NCBI GenBank assembly: GCA_002633005.1
Contig: NMRA01000149.1
Span: 702,440-766,439, forward strand
From: Phoronis australis
Taxonomy: Eukaryota; Phoronida; Phoronidae
Direction of reading: 5' to 3'
DNA length: 64,000 bases
Part shown: piece by piece, positions 1 through 44,451 of the stretch
Position numbering within the stretch: the first letter of the stretch is position 1
Layout: every line of letters begins with the position of its first letter
Program-made: the position numbers and the translations under genes
The notes under the pieces: generated by a model
Databases searched by the model: none
The model's input: the letters and a program-made list of their open reading frames with translations, nothing else
Told to the model about the DNA's origin: nothing

Positions 1-71
1 AGAAATCTGCAAATAAACTGAATAAATAAGCCACTGGCACCTGAGTGAAACTGGTGTGGCCTTAGTCTTAC

Positions 72-31767
<31,696 letters not shown>

Positions 31768-33144
31768 TTTGGCTTACAGTAATTGTCTGAAACGAAGACA
31801 ACAGATGGTTCAACGTTTTGTATATTTTTGAGTCCACCTGAATTGTAAGCTCAAATTGTGACCTTGTAGGCTCAATTCCCAGACAAGATGAGTCTTGTCT
31901 AAGTTCCACCCACGCACAGCCTACCCTGGAACAACATGCACTAGTGCAACTTAACTCATATTTAAGTGGAGCATCCACACTACAACAATTTAGCAAAGCT
32001 CGATAAGGTGGAGTAAGTTGCACCAGTTCATAAAAAGAGCCCACACAACCTCCATACCTAGCAAAAACTTGATCCAGGAGTACTTGAGTAGTTTGCCTTA
32101 GGTTAAGTCTGAGTGTGGAGGTACTTTACACACCTTGATAAATGAACACCACAGTGTACAACAGTTGTACAAGGCTGATAATGGAAGCACTCACAGATAT
32201 TTCAAAATGGATATTGGAACATCATTGGAGCCATTCACACTCCTTCACAAGACTTCCATGTCAAATATAACATGCAGCGATTCGCCAGCCATCTATAGAG
32301 TTGAACGAAAGTCTGAGCAAAATCGGATATGCTCTATCGCAAATGACAAATTGTATACAACTTCTAGCTAAAACAGTCGCATCATAACACCAGCCTATAC
32401 ACCCCATCTAACCACAACAGTAACTGGAGTGACGTGTAGACAGAGTTATAAGGTTAGTTCGCAAAAACTCTCAACGAAGTATTATCTCGTTCATTTCTGG
32501 CTAGACTGGGCAGGTACAGACCTTGTCCTAAAAATATGACTATACTGGCGCAATTCCAATTCTTAACTGCAAAGCAATAACTATATACCAAAATATGAAG
32601 CAAATAACATGTGACGCTCCTTTGAAGTATATCTATTACGTTTTTGTTCAGACAGGTTTCGTCTAAGTCAAACAAGCTACGACTGCAGAAATCCAACTGA
32701 AAATAGATCCTTCTTTTGACCCCATGATATTCAATGAAATTTATACCAGAAACACTTACAAATTTATAAAGCAGGCATAAACATATTACAGCAGGTTAAT
32801 TATGCATGACAGTGCTCAGGCATACCTACTTGAAATAAGACAGTTACAACTAAGTCATGTCATGTTATGAAATCAAAATCAATAATAAGCAAACAAGAGT
32901 TATATCTGCAACAAAAGCGTTTACCAAGTAACCATTTCAAAATGCATAATTAAGCACGGTTCTTCCCATAACATTTATGCCCAATATAACAAAGTCTATT
33001 GCAGTCAAGATACGTGATTCAAACTCCAGAGTTCAACATCTCGTAAAGATTTAAAACGAACACAAAGATTATCAGAAAAAGGCTCGGAGAAAATTGCTTC
33101 TCAGTATAACTGTTCAAACTGTCACAAGCACAGCTAATGCCCTA

Positions 33145-33310
33145 CAGTAAAATTCTCCAATTTGGGATGTTGCCAGTGAGAAATTGACTATTTTGCTCAA
33201 TGTGGGAACTTGTACCAAGTTTAGAAATGAGCAATATCGACGGAATTAATTCAAAAATTATGATCAATGATATGCGGTCATTCACCTCGGTGTTACATAA
33301 CATGGCGACA
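33145..33310. mobile_element. Partial TIR-type short element, GGTAAAATC family
   Basis: The left end CAGTAAAATTCTCCAATTTG matches the family; the right end is not recognisable, so the end given is approximate. Confidence 0.45.
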
Positions 33311-33879
33311 CATGAAAACATAGCAGAGGCTATTTTCAACGAATTTATGAACTGACAAGACTAATGTACTTTCAGACTCTATATGCAAAATGCAGTGTCC
33401 AATGTAATTGAAAAATACGGTGAATACCAAAAACTCCCATCTTCAGAATCAAGAAAATTCAATTTCTGCTTGTATTTCTGCGTCCCCAATTTCAGATACT
33501 GTCTAAAACTAAAGATTTTTTACTGCAAATATTTAGGTGAAAGGTGCCACAAAACAACTAATACAATTAAAAAGTAAGGATATGAAAAGACAATATCAAT
33601 CTGTCCGCAAAAATTTATGAATTTAAAATTACATCATCTTGTAGTTTGCTAGGAAAGATCACAAAAGGTCACTATCAGTGAACATGAAAGTTTCTAAATG
33701 CTGCATTTGAATATGTTATGCTGACAGCCACTCAGGCACAGTGTATAACAATATTAGTAGAGGGCGGAATAAGCCAAAGGCCATCTCCATTATCAGAGAA
33801 TCGCAGTTAATCTACATGACAACACACTGGTAACATAAATGTTTAAACATGATGAATACTGTCAGTCATCCAGTTGAGT

Positions 33880-34255
33880 AGATAATACAGAAAAAATTAA
33901 TCAAATACTGGACTTACAGATTAAGTTAGCTATGCTGCATCCTCATCCTGAGGACTTTTGGCAAGCCACTGAGATGTCATGTGACTCATCATGTGATCGA
34001 CAGTACAGTTTGCACAGGATACTCTTCAGCGCCCTATCTCAAGTTCTTGACAGAAGGTCTGAGATCTGAGGTTTCTGCTACAAAGAATATGGGATAGGGT
34101 GCTGAAGAGCATCCTGCCCAAACTGTACGGTCGATCACATGAGTCACATGACACTTCAGTGGCCTGCCGAAGTCCTCGTCACGAAGACACGAGGACGCAA
34201 CGCAGCTAACTGAATCCGTAAGTGCAGTATTTGATTCATTTTTTCTATATATAAA
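33880..34255. mobile_element. Long foldback element with arms of about 150 bp or more
   Basis: The left arm (about 33880-34046) and right arm (about 34083-34255) are inverted copies with mismatches and small gaps. Shared blocks include GTCATGTGACTCAT, GATCGACNGTACAGTTTG, CTCTTCAGC and CCTATC. The arms are separated by only about 35 bases. No coding capacity. It could be a MITE or a foldback transposon derivative. Confidence 0.9.
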
Positions 34256-34430
34256 TGTTTAAAGTTTGGAATATGTACAGTTCAGAAATGCTTAAGATCT
34301 GTTAAGTTTCTTCAATTTGACATTTTTGAGTTTTCTTCAGTGAATTTGATTTTATCTTTGATTAAAATGTTGACTGAACAAATAACAAATATACTGCTTT
34401 GTTGCTGCTTTATTGATTGCAAAATGTTAA

Positions 34431-34642
34431 AGCATTGCTCTACCTTTCAAACCAGTCTCAAAATGTTATGTTTGAGCATTGCTCTACCTCTCTAACCAGT
34501 CTCAAAATGTTATGTTTAAAAGCATTGCTCTACCTCTCAAACCAGTCTCAAAATGTTATGTTTGAGCATTGCTCTACCTCTTTAACCAGTCTCAAAATGT
34601 TATGTTTAAGCATTGCTCTACCTCTCAAACCAGTCTCAAAAA
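34431..34642. repeat. 44-bp tandem repeat, five copies
   Basis: AGCATTGCTCTACCTCTCAA begins at 34431, 34475, 34521, 34565 and 34609. The array ends where a different 39-bp array starts. Confidence 0.95.
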
Positions 34643-34653
34643 TGGCTTCCGCT

Positions 34654-34848
34654 GTGTCAACTTGCTCCGTGTCAGTTCTATTTACACACACAGTGTCAAC
34701 TTGCTCCGTGCCAGTTGTATTTACACACACAGTGTCAACTTGCTCCGTGTCAGTTGTATTTACACACACAGTGTCAACTTGCTCCGTGTCAGTTGTATTT
34801 ACACACACAGTGTCAACTTGCTCCGTGTCAGTTGTATTTACACATACA
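34654..34848. repeat. 39-bp tandem repeat, five copies
   Basis: GTGTCAACTTGCTCCGTGTC begins at 34654, 34693, 34732, 34771 and 34810, exactly 39 bp apart. Since 39 is a multiple of three, several frames stay open across it and give false repetitive ORFs on both strands. The unit matches the interspersed element at 19.85 kb. Confidence 0.96.
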
Positions 34849-37608
34849 GGCGCCCGATCAGCTAGCTGCTCCGTTACAACTGCTTCCCGAATACATTCTG
34901 CTTAACCAAACACCTATACTTTAGCTGCCCCAAGCCCCCTTGCAATCCTCCACCCCCACCCCCCCGGGAAAATCCAATCATAGGAAAGTATCGTGTTGCA
35001 TTACCAACAGAGAAAAATCGATAGCCACACAGAGAAATTGGCTAAAAGTTTCCCTCTAATAACCTTGATCACACGCCAAATACAGACTCAAAACTAATCA
35101 ATGTATTGAACATTTTGTAGGAACAAAAACTAGGAACTGTCAATGTAATCAATTCTTATTCTTGTAACCTATCCAGGCATTACAGACGGCAGTATATCTA
35201 GATTCACATAATGTCATATGACATGTTACATGGATTGGCACACAGTGTCAAGCCTGAGAGCAAATGCTGACCACAAACCATTGATAGGACAATGCCAATC
35301 CCTGCAAGTCACTGGGGAAGACGTTTGACGTAAGATAAAACTTCTCCAGTTGGGGACAGTCTTTAAAATTTGAGACACCGATATTCAAACAGATTTTGAA
35401 GATTGAAAATGGGCGATCATGACGTTCGTCACATTTCTCAAATTTTGGGCATTACGTGTTGCACCCTCAGAACCTGAAAAAAGATTTTGCAGCACAAAAA
35501 CTTGTTGAAAATAGCCGTCGACACAATGTTTTCATACTTCCCCATGTTGTTTAACATTTACAGTGCTATGAAAGGTAGCACTATGGAATTTTGTTTAACA
35601 TGGCTTCTCATTGGTTAAAGTAATGAAACCGATGTCATAACATTCAGTCATTCCCATTGGTTGAAATCTGGGAAATCCCTTTCAGTTTACTGTTATGTAG
35701 TATAGGAGACCACCTTTGACTTGAATAGTTGCAATTTATTAAAACGGCAGTGATCGAAGTAAACAAAATCAAGGGAACCCGATCCAGTGCCTTAAACCCA
35801 AACAAGTACAGTGCATAAAGGCGTGTGCAAGTGGTGGCGAGGTGATCGGTATACTTCCAACCAGGCATGCGCATTGATGCCCACACACGGAATACCGTGT
35901 CGTTCATCATGTTTCCACAGTGCCACTTTTCAATATAGGTGGCGCTGTGTCAGAGGGTAAACATTGACCAGAATGATTGTTGGTTTACCTGACATACATA
36001 AACATGTTTCTTCAATGCGAACCAAAGCTTAGCTACCCAACGTTACCATAAAGGGGTATGTAAGTACACCCTATTGTGATTTTGAGCTCTATGTGCAGAG
36101 ATGCTCCCACACCGGCTTCAAGGTAACCTACACGATTTTTATATCTAACTCCATGATTCGAAAAAAAAACATTTGAACTTTCACGAAAGATGAACAATAC
36201 CACTATTGAAGTCCGAAAAAAGACTCAGTAACCATTTAATCAGCCACTTTTATGAAGCACCAGGCGGGCAACAAGTAGGAAGTTAATTAAATTAAATTCA
36301 TGAATTATCAGTACTACCTAATGTACAGTTCTGTTTCAAAATTTCAAAAATGGAAACTTGCCAGTCGTCAGCTTCTTCTGCTCCTACAACTTGTAACTAA
36401 CCACATTCAAAATTTAAGCAAGATTTTGTACACATGGGATATTGGGATTGAGTAAACAAGATGTTATGTGCTCAGCTGAGACTTAACACAATTCAATGTA
36501 ACAGGTAAGATCATTAAATAATTGTTTATTCAATAAAAATCGTAAAGGGTGCCGATTGCAGTACACAGTCGAACGTGGGTATACTGATGCTAATTTGTAA
36601 TAATGAGAACATTTCACTCAAGTTTGACTTTCCAGTTAGATTCAAAGCAAATCCTGATTTACCTGTGATAAAAGACGAACAACTCGATAGAGGTCCTCAA
36701 CAAAAACGGTTATTATTCTTGCAGTAAATTAACAATATTTCTGCTTTCATGATCAAAGAAATACATTTAGTCTAAACCTTGCAAATGAACGACTGACCAT
36801 GTTTAGCACTGAGCTAACGAGCAAATTTGATGATCCACAGACCAATTATGCAAATCTTGCGCTTAGCTGATATCGTCATGGTTTTAGTGGGTGTTTAGAT
36901 GACAAGATCAATAATCAAAGGTTTGACAGCGAAATGCTGCCACAAAACAGCGCTTGGCGAGTAAAAGTATTGACATGACATATGTTAAAAGTATGAAGCA
37001 TTCGTGCCTAAGTTGGAAATATTGTTTATCTGAACCAAGATTGTGATCCAGAAAATAATATACCTAATATATGGACTTGTCTTTAACTACAAGTAATCTA
37101 CAAGTACCGAAGCTTCAACCAACCAAAAATAGTCAGAAAAGGATCTCATACACATACCTGTTTTTGAAGCTTTTTCACTACATTGTGTACTTAATGTACA
37201 AGAATGCTGAAACATTTCTGTAAAAGTGTATATAATATAAACAACTTATTTTCCTGGGCTTTCGAATGATGTCACCTGCAAGAAAATCGATTAAGCGGCG
37301 AAAATTTTACAAGCCATAAGCGATAAAAAACAATTTACTAGAGTCACAAAAGCAAATTAAAAAATACCAAACAACATGTTTGAAAGTACGACTCTAAATG
37401 TTGAGATTTCCAGCCAAGTCTCCAAATTTAAGAGGAGACTTCTCAATCACCTGGCAGTGCTGCTTCACACCACCTGCATTCAAAAAACAAGATTTTGCAC
37501 ACAAGATGGACCAAGCAGAGAGTACAGGCTGCTTGTGTCAAAGATTCAAACAGAATTCCATGTAACAAGTAAGTCCGTTAAATACAAGTATAAATACAAA
37601 AATCAAAT

Positions 37609-37725
37609 GAGTCCATCATGGGTACATTTTTGACCGTGGGTACACGAGAGTCCATCATGGGTACATTGTTGACCATGGGTACATGAGAGTCCATCATGGG
37701 TACACTGTTGACCATGGGTACACGG
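37609..37725. repeat. 39-bp tandem repeat, three copies
   Basis: GAGTCCATCATGGGTACATT begins at 37609, 37648 and 37687. Each unit itself contains two GGGTACA motifs. Confidence 0.94.
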
Positions 37726-40059
37726 TGATCAGCATGTTATAAAGATCAAATGTATTCCTATTTAAAAATACATCTGCTTCCTTGAAAAAGCTTAGTCGCC
37801 ATTTTTCACCAGCAACACTTCGTAAAGAACTGTTTTTCACAAGTCTGACAGTTAATACCCAATCCAGTGAGATATCCAAAGCCATGACAGGGCCCTCAGT
37901 GCTTCGATTTTAAGATGAATAAAATAATAACACCATTCGAATGCAAAAATATTTCTAAAAATGCACAAAATTCTCCTGAACAGGACTAAAAATTGTCCTC
38001 AAATGAGTAAAAAAATTCCACTAAGGTTAGATTGACTTGGTGTTGACTACTTGAAGTACTACAACTATCGCGATATCAATGGGCAATTGTTGTGCTATGG
38101 GATGATATGCAGACTCACACAAAAAATCAGAATGTCTCAAAAATGCTCAGAAATAAAAGACATTGCATTGCATCGAAGTCAACTCAGTCATTCTTGAGTG
38201 AAAGAGGATTGTTTTTTTTTGTGTTCACACAACAACAAGAGTTGTATGGAATGCTTCCTAGTACAAGTGGAGAAGGACAGTTATGCCTCTCAGCTATGCA
38301 CTTAAAACACTTTGCTTGATAGCAGCAGAACAAAGTGAATGTCTGCTTTCAACAATTCAAGGTGTGTTTATCACTTGTAGCAGGAACTAAACAAGAGAAT
38401 CCAATACAACAGAAAATCAAAAACAGGAAACTTTAACTGCGACACTGAACATCATGCCATGTTCTGGAATTAATAACATTCTCCATATTCTTTGTTAACA
38501 AGTACAGCACAAAACTGATTTTCGAGATAACATTTTGTACGTCATAAAATGACACGGCCAATTTTACTTAAGTGGACTGCTGAAGTGCACCCAAGATTAC
38601 GTAGGTTACCATGGTAATCTACCAACAAATCAATCATATTTTAACTTTAACCAGAATCAAAATGACCACCCAATTAAAACTTAAGTTTGGACAAATCAAC
38701 ATCAAATAAGCAATGTAATTCTAGAGAATTTCTGAATCCGACACATAAAAGCAGAAAATAAAATGTTAAAGGCAGACATATATACAAAATTGTAAAACTG
38801 ATTGAAAACTTAAAAATTGAATATAAGTTTTTGATATTACAGCAAGCAGCAAATTCAACCTCTTTATTCACTAATGAATCATATAAGAGCCTTCATTCAT
38901 ATTAGTGTCAACAAGTCGACTTTTCGGGATTGCCAGTCAGTATGAACGCTAAACTTCTGTCTCAGATCGAAGTTATCATTCTAAGTTTACTTCACGAGTG
39001 GTTTTAACAGCGGAATGTTGACGTTCGATGTAGTAAAACCAATGTCATCGGCAAGGGTCGCTGTCAATAATGTATCCTGTTGTGGTATTATCTGACATCT
39101 TTTCAAATATTCACTTCATTTCATTATCATTCGACCAAAGATACGATACTTCAAATTAAAAAAATTCCATCTGCATGGCATTTTGCAGTAATTTCACATT
39201 GTAATAACATTGGTGTCCACTAACTACCGTAACCAGTTTTAAACGTTCAACAAACTTGGAAGTTTACATCGACACTCCTAACAGGTACCGCAGTTAAGTT
39301 GGTACAAAAAGGTCCTTTAAGATTCCAATGTAAGGCTTCAAAGGTAAATTGTTAGTCTGATCGTCCAATACCTGACAACAGTTTTTGGATCAAGGTAGCT
39401 GCGTGCAGACACCTCAAATGGGAATACAAAAAAAAAAATAAAGACAATGGACTCAGGCGTATCAAAAAATGAAAACATAAGTCGATAGCCTTTTAGTTAA
39501 AGCACTTTAAAGGCATAAATTGTAGAACCCAATACAAAACAATAATTATTGTACTTCAATCTTGCAAAAGAGCTACATTTGAAACAATGTCACAGCTGCA
39601 TTTACAATGCTTTGTTTTACTGGCAACGTTACATTCTACCATAGTGAGCAACTTTTACCTTTCAGCTCATACTAACCTTTAATCAGCCAGCAGTCTCTTT
39701 AAGACTGACAGAGTCAAAATCAGTTATCAAGCATAAATGTATTGGAGAGCAAACCAGACATAAAAACCACAAGTTTCCATGGAAACTATAAATCCAGATA
39801 AGACTTTACAAGAAAATAATGAGTCAATAGGCGAAAACTGTGAGGTAGATACATTGTAGGAAGGCGTTAATTGGAGTTCTGTCAAGTCTTGGGAAGGTGT
39901 TGGCATTTAAGGTGAAAATGACTGTTTATTGGAAACAATTAAAAATGCTAGGCTTCCTCACAAATACTTGCTTGCTTGCCACTGTATTATGTGATTTTTT
40001 TATAAATGAACAACACACTGTGAAACCAGCCTAGAGACTTTAAGCCACTAGATAATTAA

Positions 40060-41105
40060 AGGTTACGTAAGACCCTAGAAAAATGGCCACATCTGGCCAT
40101 TCAATTTTGGAACATCAATTCATATATCAGAAATTGTTCACCTGATTCATATGAAACTCTCAGATACTGATACTCTGTTTAAGGGAAGGAGCCTAGAAAA
40201 ATGTCCAAGTTTAGCTTACTTCAGAACATCACACTTCAGGAATGACTGATCCGATTCAAATGAAACTTTCAGATCCTGTGTTTTATACACTGTTCTTCAC
40301 AACACTGTTAGGAATCGTTTTTGAAATGTTCCACTGTGTAGGAGGGGCTATCAAAAAGTGAACTGTTATAATTTTGAAGAAAAAACTCAAAATTTGGATA
40401 AAATGAAACGAAATGTTAATTTAGAAAATGGTAACAGCGCTTTTGAGGTTTCATCTTGAACAATTATAATAAATAAAATTTGGTCATGTTGTTCATACCG
40501 TGGTTTTGGTACCGTTCCTTTTTCCGCTAAAGTTTACCAAGAATACATGGTCATACGACCCAATTAACGACAGATTGATAAAAAGTCAATCAAATTCCAC
40601 AGGATTTCTGATTTCATAAAATACATACTTTCACAGAATCAAAATCTATGGTTTTGTAGATTGTTAGATAAATACACAGGCTTGTCGATAAAGTCCTCCA
40701 TGACTTTAGCACATTGTTCTCGCTGTTAAAAATTGTTTTTACGATGCTCTACTGTTGCATGAGGGGCTATCAAAAAAGGGACTTTCATGAATTTCATGAA
40801 AATATCAAAAGTTGCATAAAACAAAAAAAGAATTTAAAAAACGTAACAACTTCTCTGATCAAATGACATTTGGTTGTTTTTGATACCATTGTTTCACAAT
40901 CAATGTAATTTCTTTTTGCTGAATTTCACCAAAAAGGCATGGTTACACCACTCACTTAATAACAGAGTGTTAAATAGTCAAAAATCAAATTCTACAAGCT
41001 TTCCACTTTCAGAAAATATTATATACTTTTGATAAGTTACGAATCTGTAGTTCTGTGGATATTTGGCTAAATAAACAGACAAGTTTATAAGGCCCTACAT
41101 AACCT
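40060..41105. mobile_element. Non-autonomous TIR element with internal duplication
   Basis: Ends AGGTTACGTAAGACCCT and GGCCCTACATAACCT are imperfect inverted copies. The motif GAGGGGCTATCAAAAA-like occurs twice (about 40.34 and 40.78 kb), each followed by a related segment with TTTCAGAAAAT or TTTCATAAAAT, so the body is duplicated in tandem. A shorter, single-unit relative is at 61.64-63.01 kb. No transposase seen. Confidence 0.75.
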
Positions 41106-42716
41106 ACCATTTCTCTTAATTATGCAGCTCTCAAGAGCAACCTCAGTTCCAGACTGAAGTAACAAATAATGGGCTCATTTATCACCCAGACTCTAGAATG
41201 TGGCATGGTATGACTTACCTGATTTAACACAAGAAGTGACTTGGAGTATCACAGACAACAGGTAAATAGTCAATATTTATGACATCCTGACAGACTGTCT
41301 TGAACTGGAAAACAAATTGGAACAAAAATGTCATCAAAATGCCCAAGTTACTGATATAGTTACCGCGGACACTGAATTTATCATCGATTTAAAAGTAGCT
41401 TCAAACTGACCAAAATATAACTTTTGTAGTGTAATTTAGATGTCACTTAGTCACCAATAAGTGTATCAGCACTTTCATTTCTAAACCCCTGACATCCAAT
41501 GGGTGTGAAATTTAGACAATATTAAAAGTTAAAATTCTTAAGTCACTTTTCTTAACTGAAGGTCAAAATTAAACAATGCCATTTTCTATCAACTGAACAT
41601 ACAGCAACATACCTCAACTCCAGAGGGCAACAAACTCAAGTCATTCTAACCTTCATACACTAAGTTCATGTGACGAAACTGATGATAAGTTTGAGACGCA
41701 GTGACAATAAATCAACAATCCAACAAAATGAGCTCAACAGTCTAGAATCCAGCTAGACTTTCTGCCACAACTGTTCATTCACCCACTGACTAAATCAGAA
41801 CTGACTCAGCCTCGTCAGAGAGTTTTCTGCGTCATTTAATCAGTATCGATGCTCGAAGAGTTCCTGTCATACTAAACACAGCCACAGTATTGACGAGAAC
41901 TAACTCTGGTCAATAGGCAGCAGAATAAATTATTACGATTTAATGTCAGCAGACTGCGAAGCCATTTTGAGAATGACTGTCTGAATAGCTTGAAGTGCAG
42001 GAAAGAACAGTCGTTATGTCTGGTTCATCAAAGGCTGACACGCGTATTTCAGCTTTTGGTTTAAGTACACAGCACTAGAAATTACAGGAGTTGAACTTTT
42101 CTGGTGAAACTCGCATGTATTATGCATGAAGTTCAAACAGAGAGATAATTTACATTAAGTCTTCATGAGAGTAGCTAGACACACACTAACATCTGTTCAG
42201 GTGATGGCGACTACATCAACCAAAGGTTTTTATGAATAATCTACATCGAACAATTCACTTTAGTTTGGAAACGCCAATTCAAACACTGAGATAAAATTCA
42301 CTGAAGACATAATGTGATCTGCCATGTTAACATTTTGATATCAATCATTTAAAGCAGCATTTTACCTCCTTGAGATTGCTAAAAAATAAAATTTGACCTA
42401 AAACTATCATAAAATCAGTCTCATAACATTCCTTACTGCGACAGAATACTACCTCCATTAAAAACAAGAAACAAAGAAACCTTAGCAATTAAAAAAAAAA
42501 ACGCTTCAAAGTTTGTTGGAGTCCACCAACTGCACAATAGAGGGTTTTTCATATTGGAACTCTCTAAAGTAGTGGGAGCATGAAAGTGTGATGTCTGATT
42601 GATCCTGACTCAGATTTGGTGGATAGAAACACAGCTACTGCACAGTGGTTCATAAATATAAAAGCAGAAGAATAAATTCCACAGTAAGTCCCTCCCATTG
42701 TTTGATTTATTAAAGT

Positions 42717-43022
42717 TCACCAATTTATTTTAGCTTTTTGATACCCGCTGTGATAGAAATTCTCGCGCTTTATTAGCATCTGCCACTGGCTTTGTCGCAC
42801 ATACATCCCAGCAGTGGGAAATGTATGGAACATGTCATCGTTGCTCATCAGTTGATATTTCAAAAGGTTTGCCTTCTTTCGTAAGGCGTTGGTACATCCT
42901 ACTGCAGAGCAGTGGGTATTTACTAGCAATATAAAATCAGGAAAGTAGTTAAAACACTGTTGATACCAGTAAGTTGAAGCTCCCATCTGCATTACAAGGG
43001 ATCTGTAGGTGGCGCTGAACAC
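42717..43022 (-). pseudogene. Truncated THAP-type zinc-finger fragment
   Basis: An open stretch of 101 codons holds the first two-thirds of a THAP domain: CSAVGC (Cys38, Cys43), FHTFP at 65-69, Trp80 and the end IKRENF (84-89). THAP domains are C2CH DNA-binding modules in cellular THAP proteins and P-element-type transposases. The first 35 codons do not look like a THAP start, and a possible acceptor (TTGCTAG) sits just before the domain. The second half with the final Cys and His is missing; it could lie in another exon, though I find none downstream. An AATAAA at 42706-42711 follows the stop at once. Probably a broken gene or transposon piece. Confidence 0.5.
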
Positions 43023-43740
43023 CTGTCCACCAAAGACCTGATCGCTGTAATATGGCGGGTAGGAGAATTATAATATGGCACGGCTATTTTGAAAGACAGC
43101 TCTTGGGAATTCGGGACTTGAGTTGCCGACTCATTTAGTAGTTTCAAGATTAGATTAGCACAATAATGTTTCCAATACCAAAAGCGCTTCTGTTAAGAAT
43201 TCAACTTCCTCAGCTACACGGGGCCGAAATATAGCTTTAAATATCTCGAAAATGTTTAAAGAACTTAAAAACTCTAAAATCAACTTACGGTACTTTCAAA
43301 AGAGATCAAAGTCACATTTTCAACGAAATATTCAATAGTACAACTCTTGCTGAGACTCAAACATGACTACACTTTTCATCTAGGTGGTTAGTTTGATCAG
43401 AATTAATTCACCTAAAACAAAATAGGATGAAGATTTTTATAGCAAAAATTTTCAGCAAAATGACATCATTACTGTGTTAGTGACGTGGTTTGTTCATTGC
43501 TGCTCATAAGGAGGATCCTGGTCTGTTTGATTACTTGTAACAAAGCAATCATTTGAAGAATAAAAAACATCAATCTGGGCAACTGATTTAACAAAAAATG
43601 ACTGCTGAACTTAACCAAACCGCTGGGAGTCTCAGACATTGACAATAACTATGTACAGAAAATTATGACACAATTCATCATAAACTTGCATCTGTCAACC
43701 AGTTATGGTTAACTCTCATTAGTGTACGGTGTTTTCTCAA

Positions 43741-43874
43741 ATAGTTCGTACACTCTTAATAGTTCGTACATGGCCCTTAAAACATAGCATTTGTCTCTAG
43801 TAGTTCGTACAGTAGGCGTCCAAGAGAAAAATAGTTCGTACACATCTCTGCGTCGGAAAAAATAATTTGTACAA
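43741..43874. repeat. Cluster of five TAGTTCGTACA motifs
   Basis: ATAGTTCGTACA or close variants at 43741, 43759, 43801, 43831 and 43862 (the last is TAATTTGTACA). The spacing is irregular (18, 42, 30, 31), so this is not a simple tandem array. Confidence 0.85.
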
Positions 43875-44249
43875 GCTGTTTGGTTAGGTAAAATGGAAAT
43901 TTTCATTCTTATAAAAGAACAGAAATCAAAAAGCGCCAATTCTATTCAGGTAATCGGAATCCGTTACTTGCATTACTACACTAGCATAGAGTTCCATGTA
44001 GCAAATGTGGAAATAGCGATAAGATTTTGCCATGTGTCGCCAAATGGTGGTAAAAATGTCATAACAGTGGATTATCCCAACAAAGGTTCTGCTACCCTCA
44101 GATTAGTCCTACACGAATAAATTTACAATAATGCAGAGTAACAGTACCGTGCCATCCTGTAGTCTTGTTAGAGCTGATTCCGGTGACTGTAGCGTGCAGA
44201 CGACAAGTGAATATACAGTGCTCCACTCTTGGACACGTAGGATACAATG

Positions 44250-44451
44250 TGGTTGACTGATGAAATTTTAGTTTCTAATTTTTCCATTAAAGATGTGTTC
44301 AGCACCAAAATCAATGGTTCACCATGTTCAAGTTATGTACCATTAGACATTTTGAAAAACTGTGGGCATCCACAAAAAAGTTGGTAGTCCTTGGAAAATT
44401 AAAACAGGGCAATTTTAATAACTATTTTGACAGAAATTGGTGAGTTTTATC
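44250..44451. mobile_element. TIR-type short element, GGTAAAATC family, 5'-truncated
   Basis: The right end AAATTGGTGAGTTTTATC matches the family TIR in inverse. Internal blocks (AAAGATGTGTTCAGCACCAA, AAACTGTGGGCATCCAC) match the 22.2-kb copy. Confidence 0.65.

Larger units (their letters stand above)
31787..42716. other. Region upstream of kinesin exon 1: no recognisable gene
   Basis: The kinesin transcript must start somewhere to the right of 31786, since exon 1 has a 3' splice site. One strong unused-looking donor on the minus strand, CAG|GTAAGT ending at 41219, could close a 5' UTR exon; I cannot tell it from a chance match. The rest is repeats (listed) and sequence without coding resemblance. 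Confidence 0.5.

Noticed and set aside
34417-34924. Repetitive open frames on both strands (VSTCSV.. and TEQVDTV.. types)
   Set aside because: The unit is 39 bp, a multiple of three, so frames stay open by arithmetic. No start context, splice support or resemblance to a protein.
41205-41240. Strong 5' splice-like site (CAG|GTAAGT on the minus strand) as a kinesin 5' UTR exon
   Set aside because: Not listed as an exon, because a single donor match in 20 kb of non-coding DNA is expected by chance; mentioned only as a candidate.
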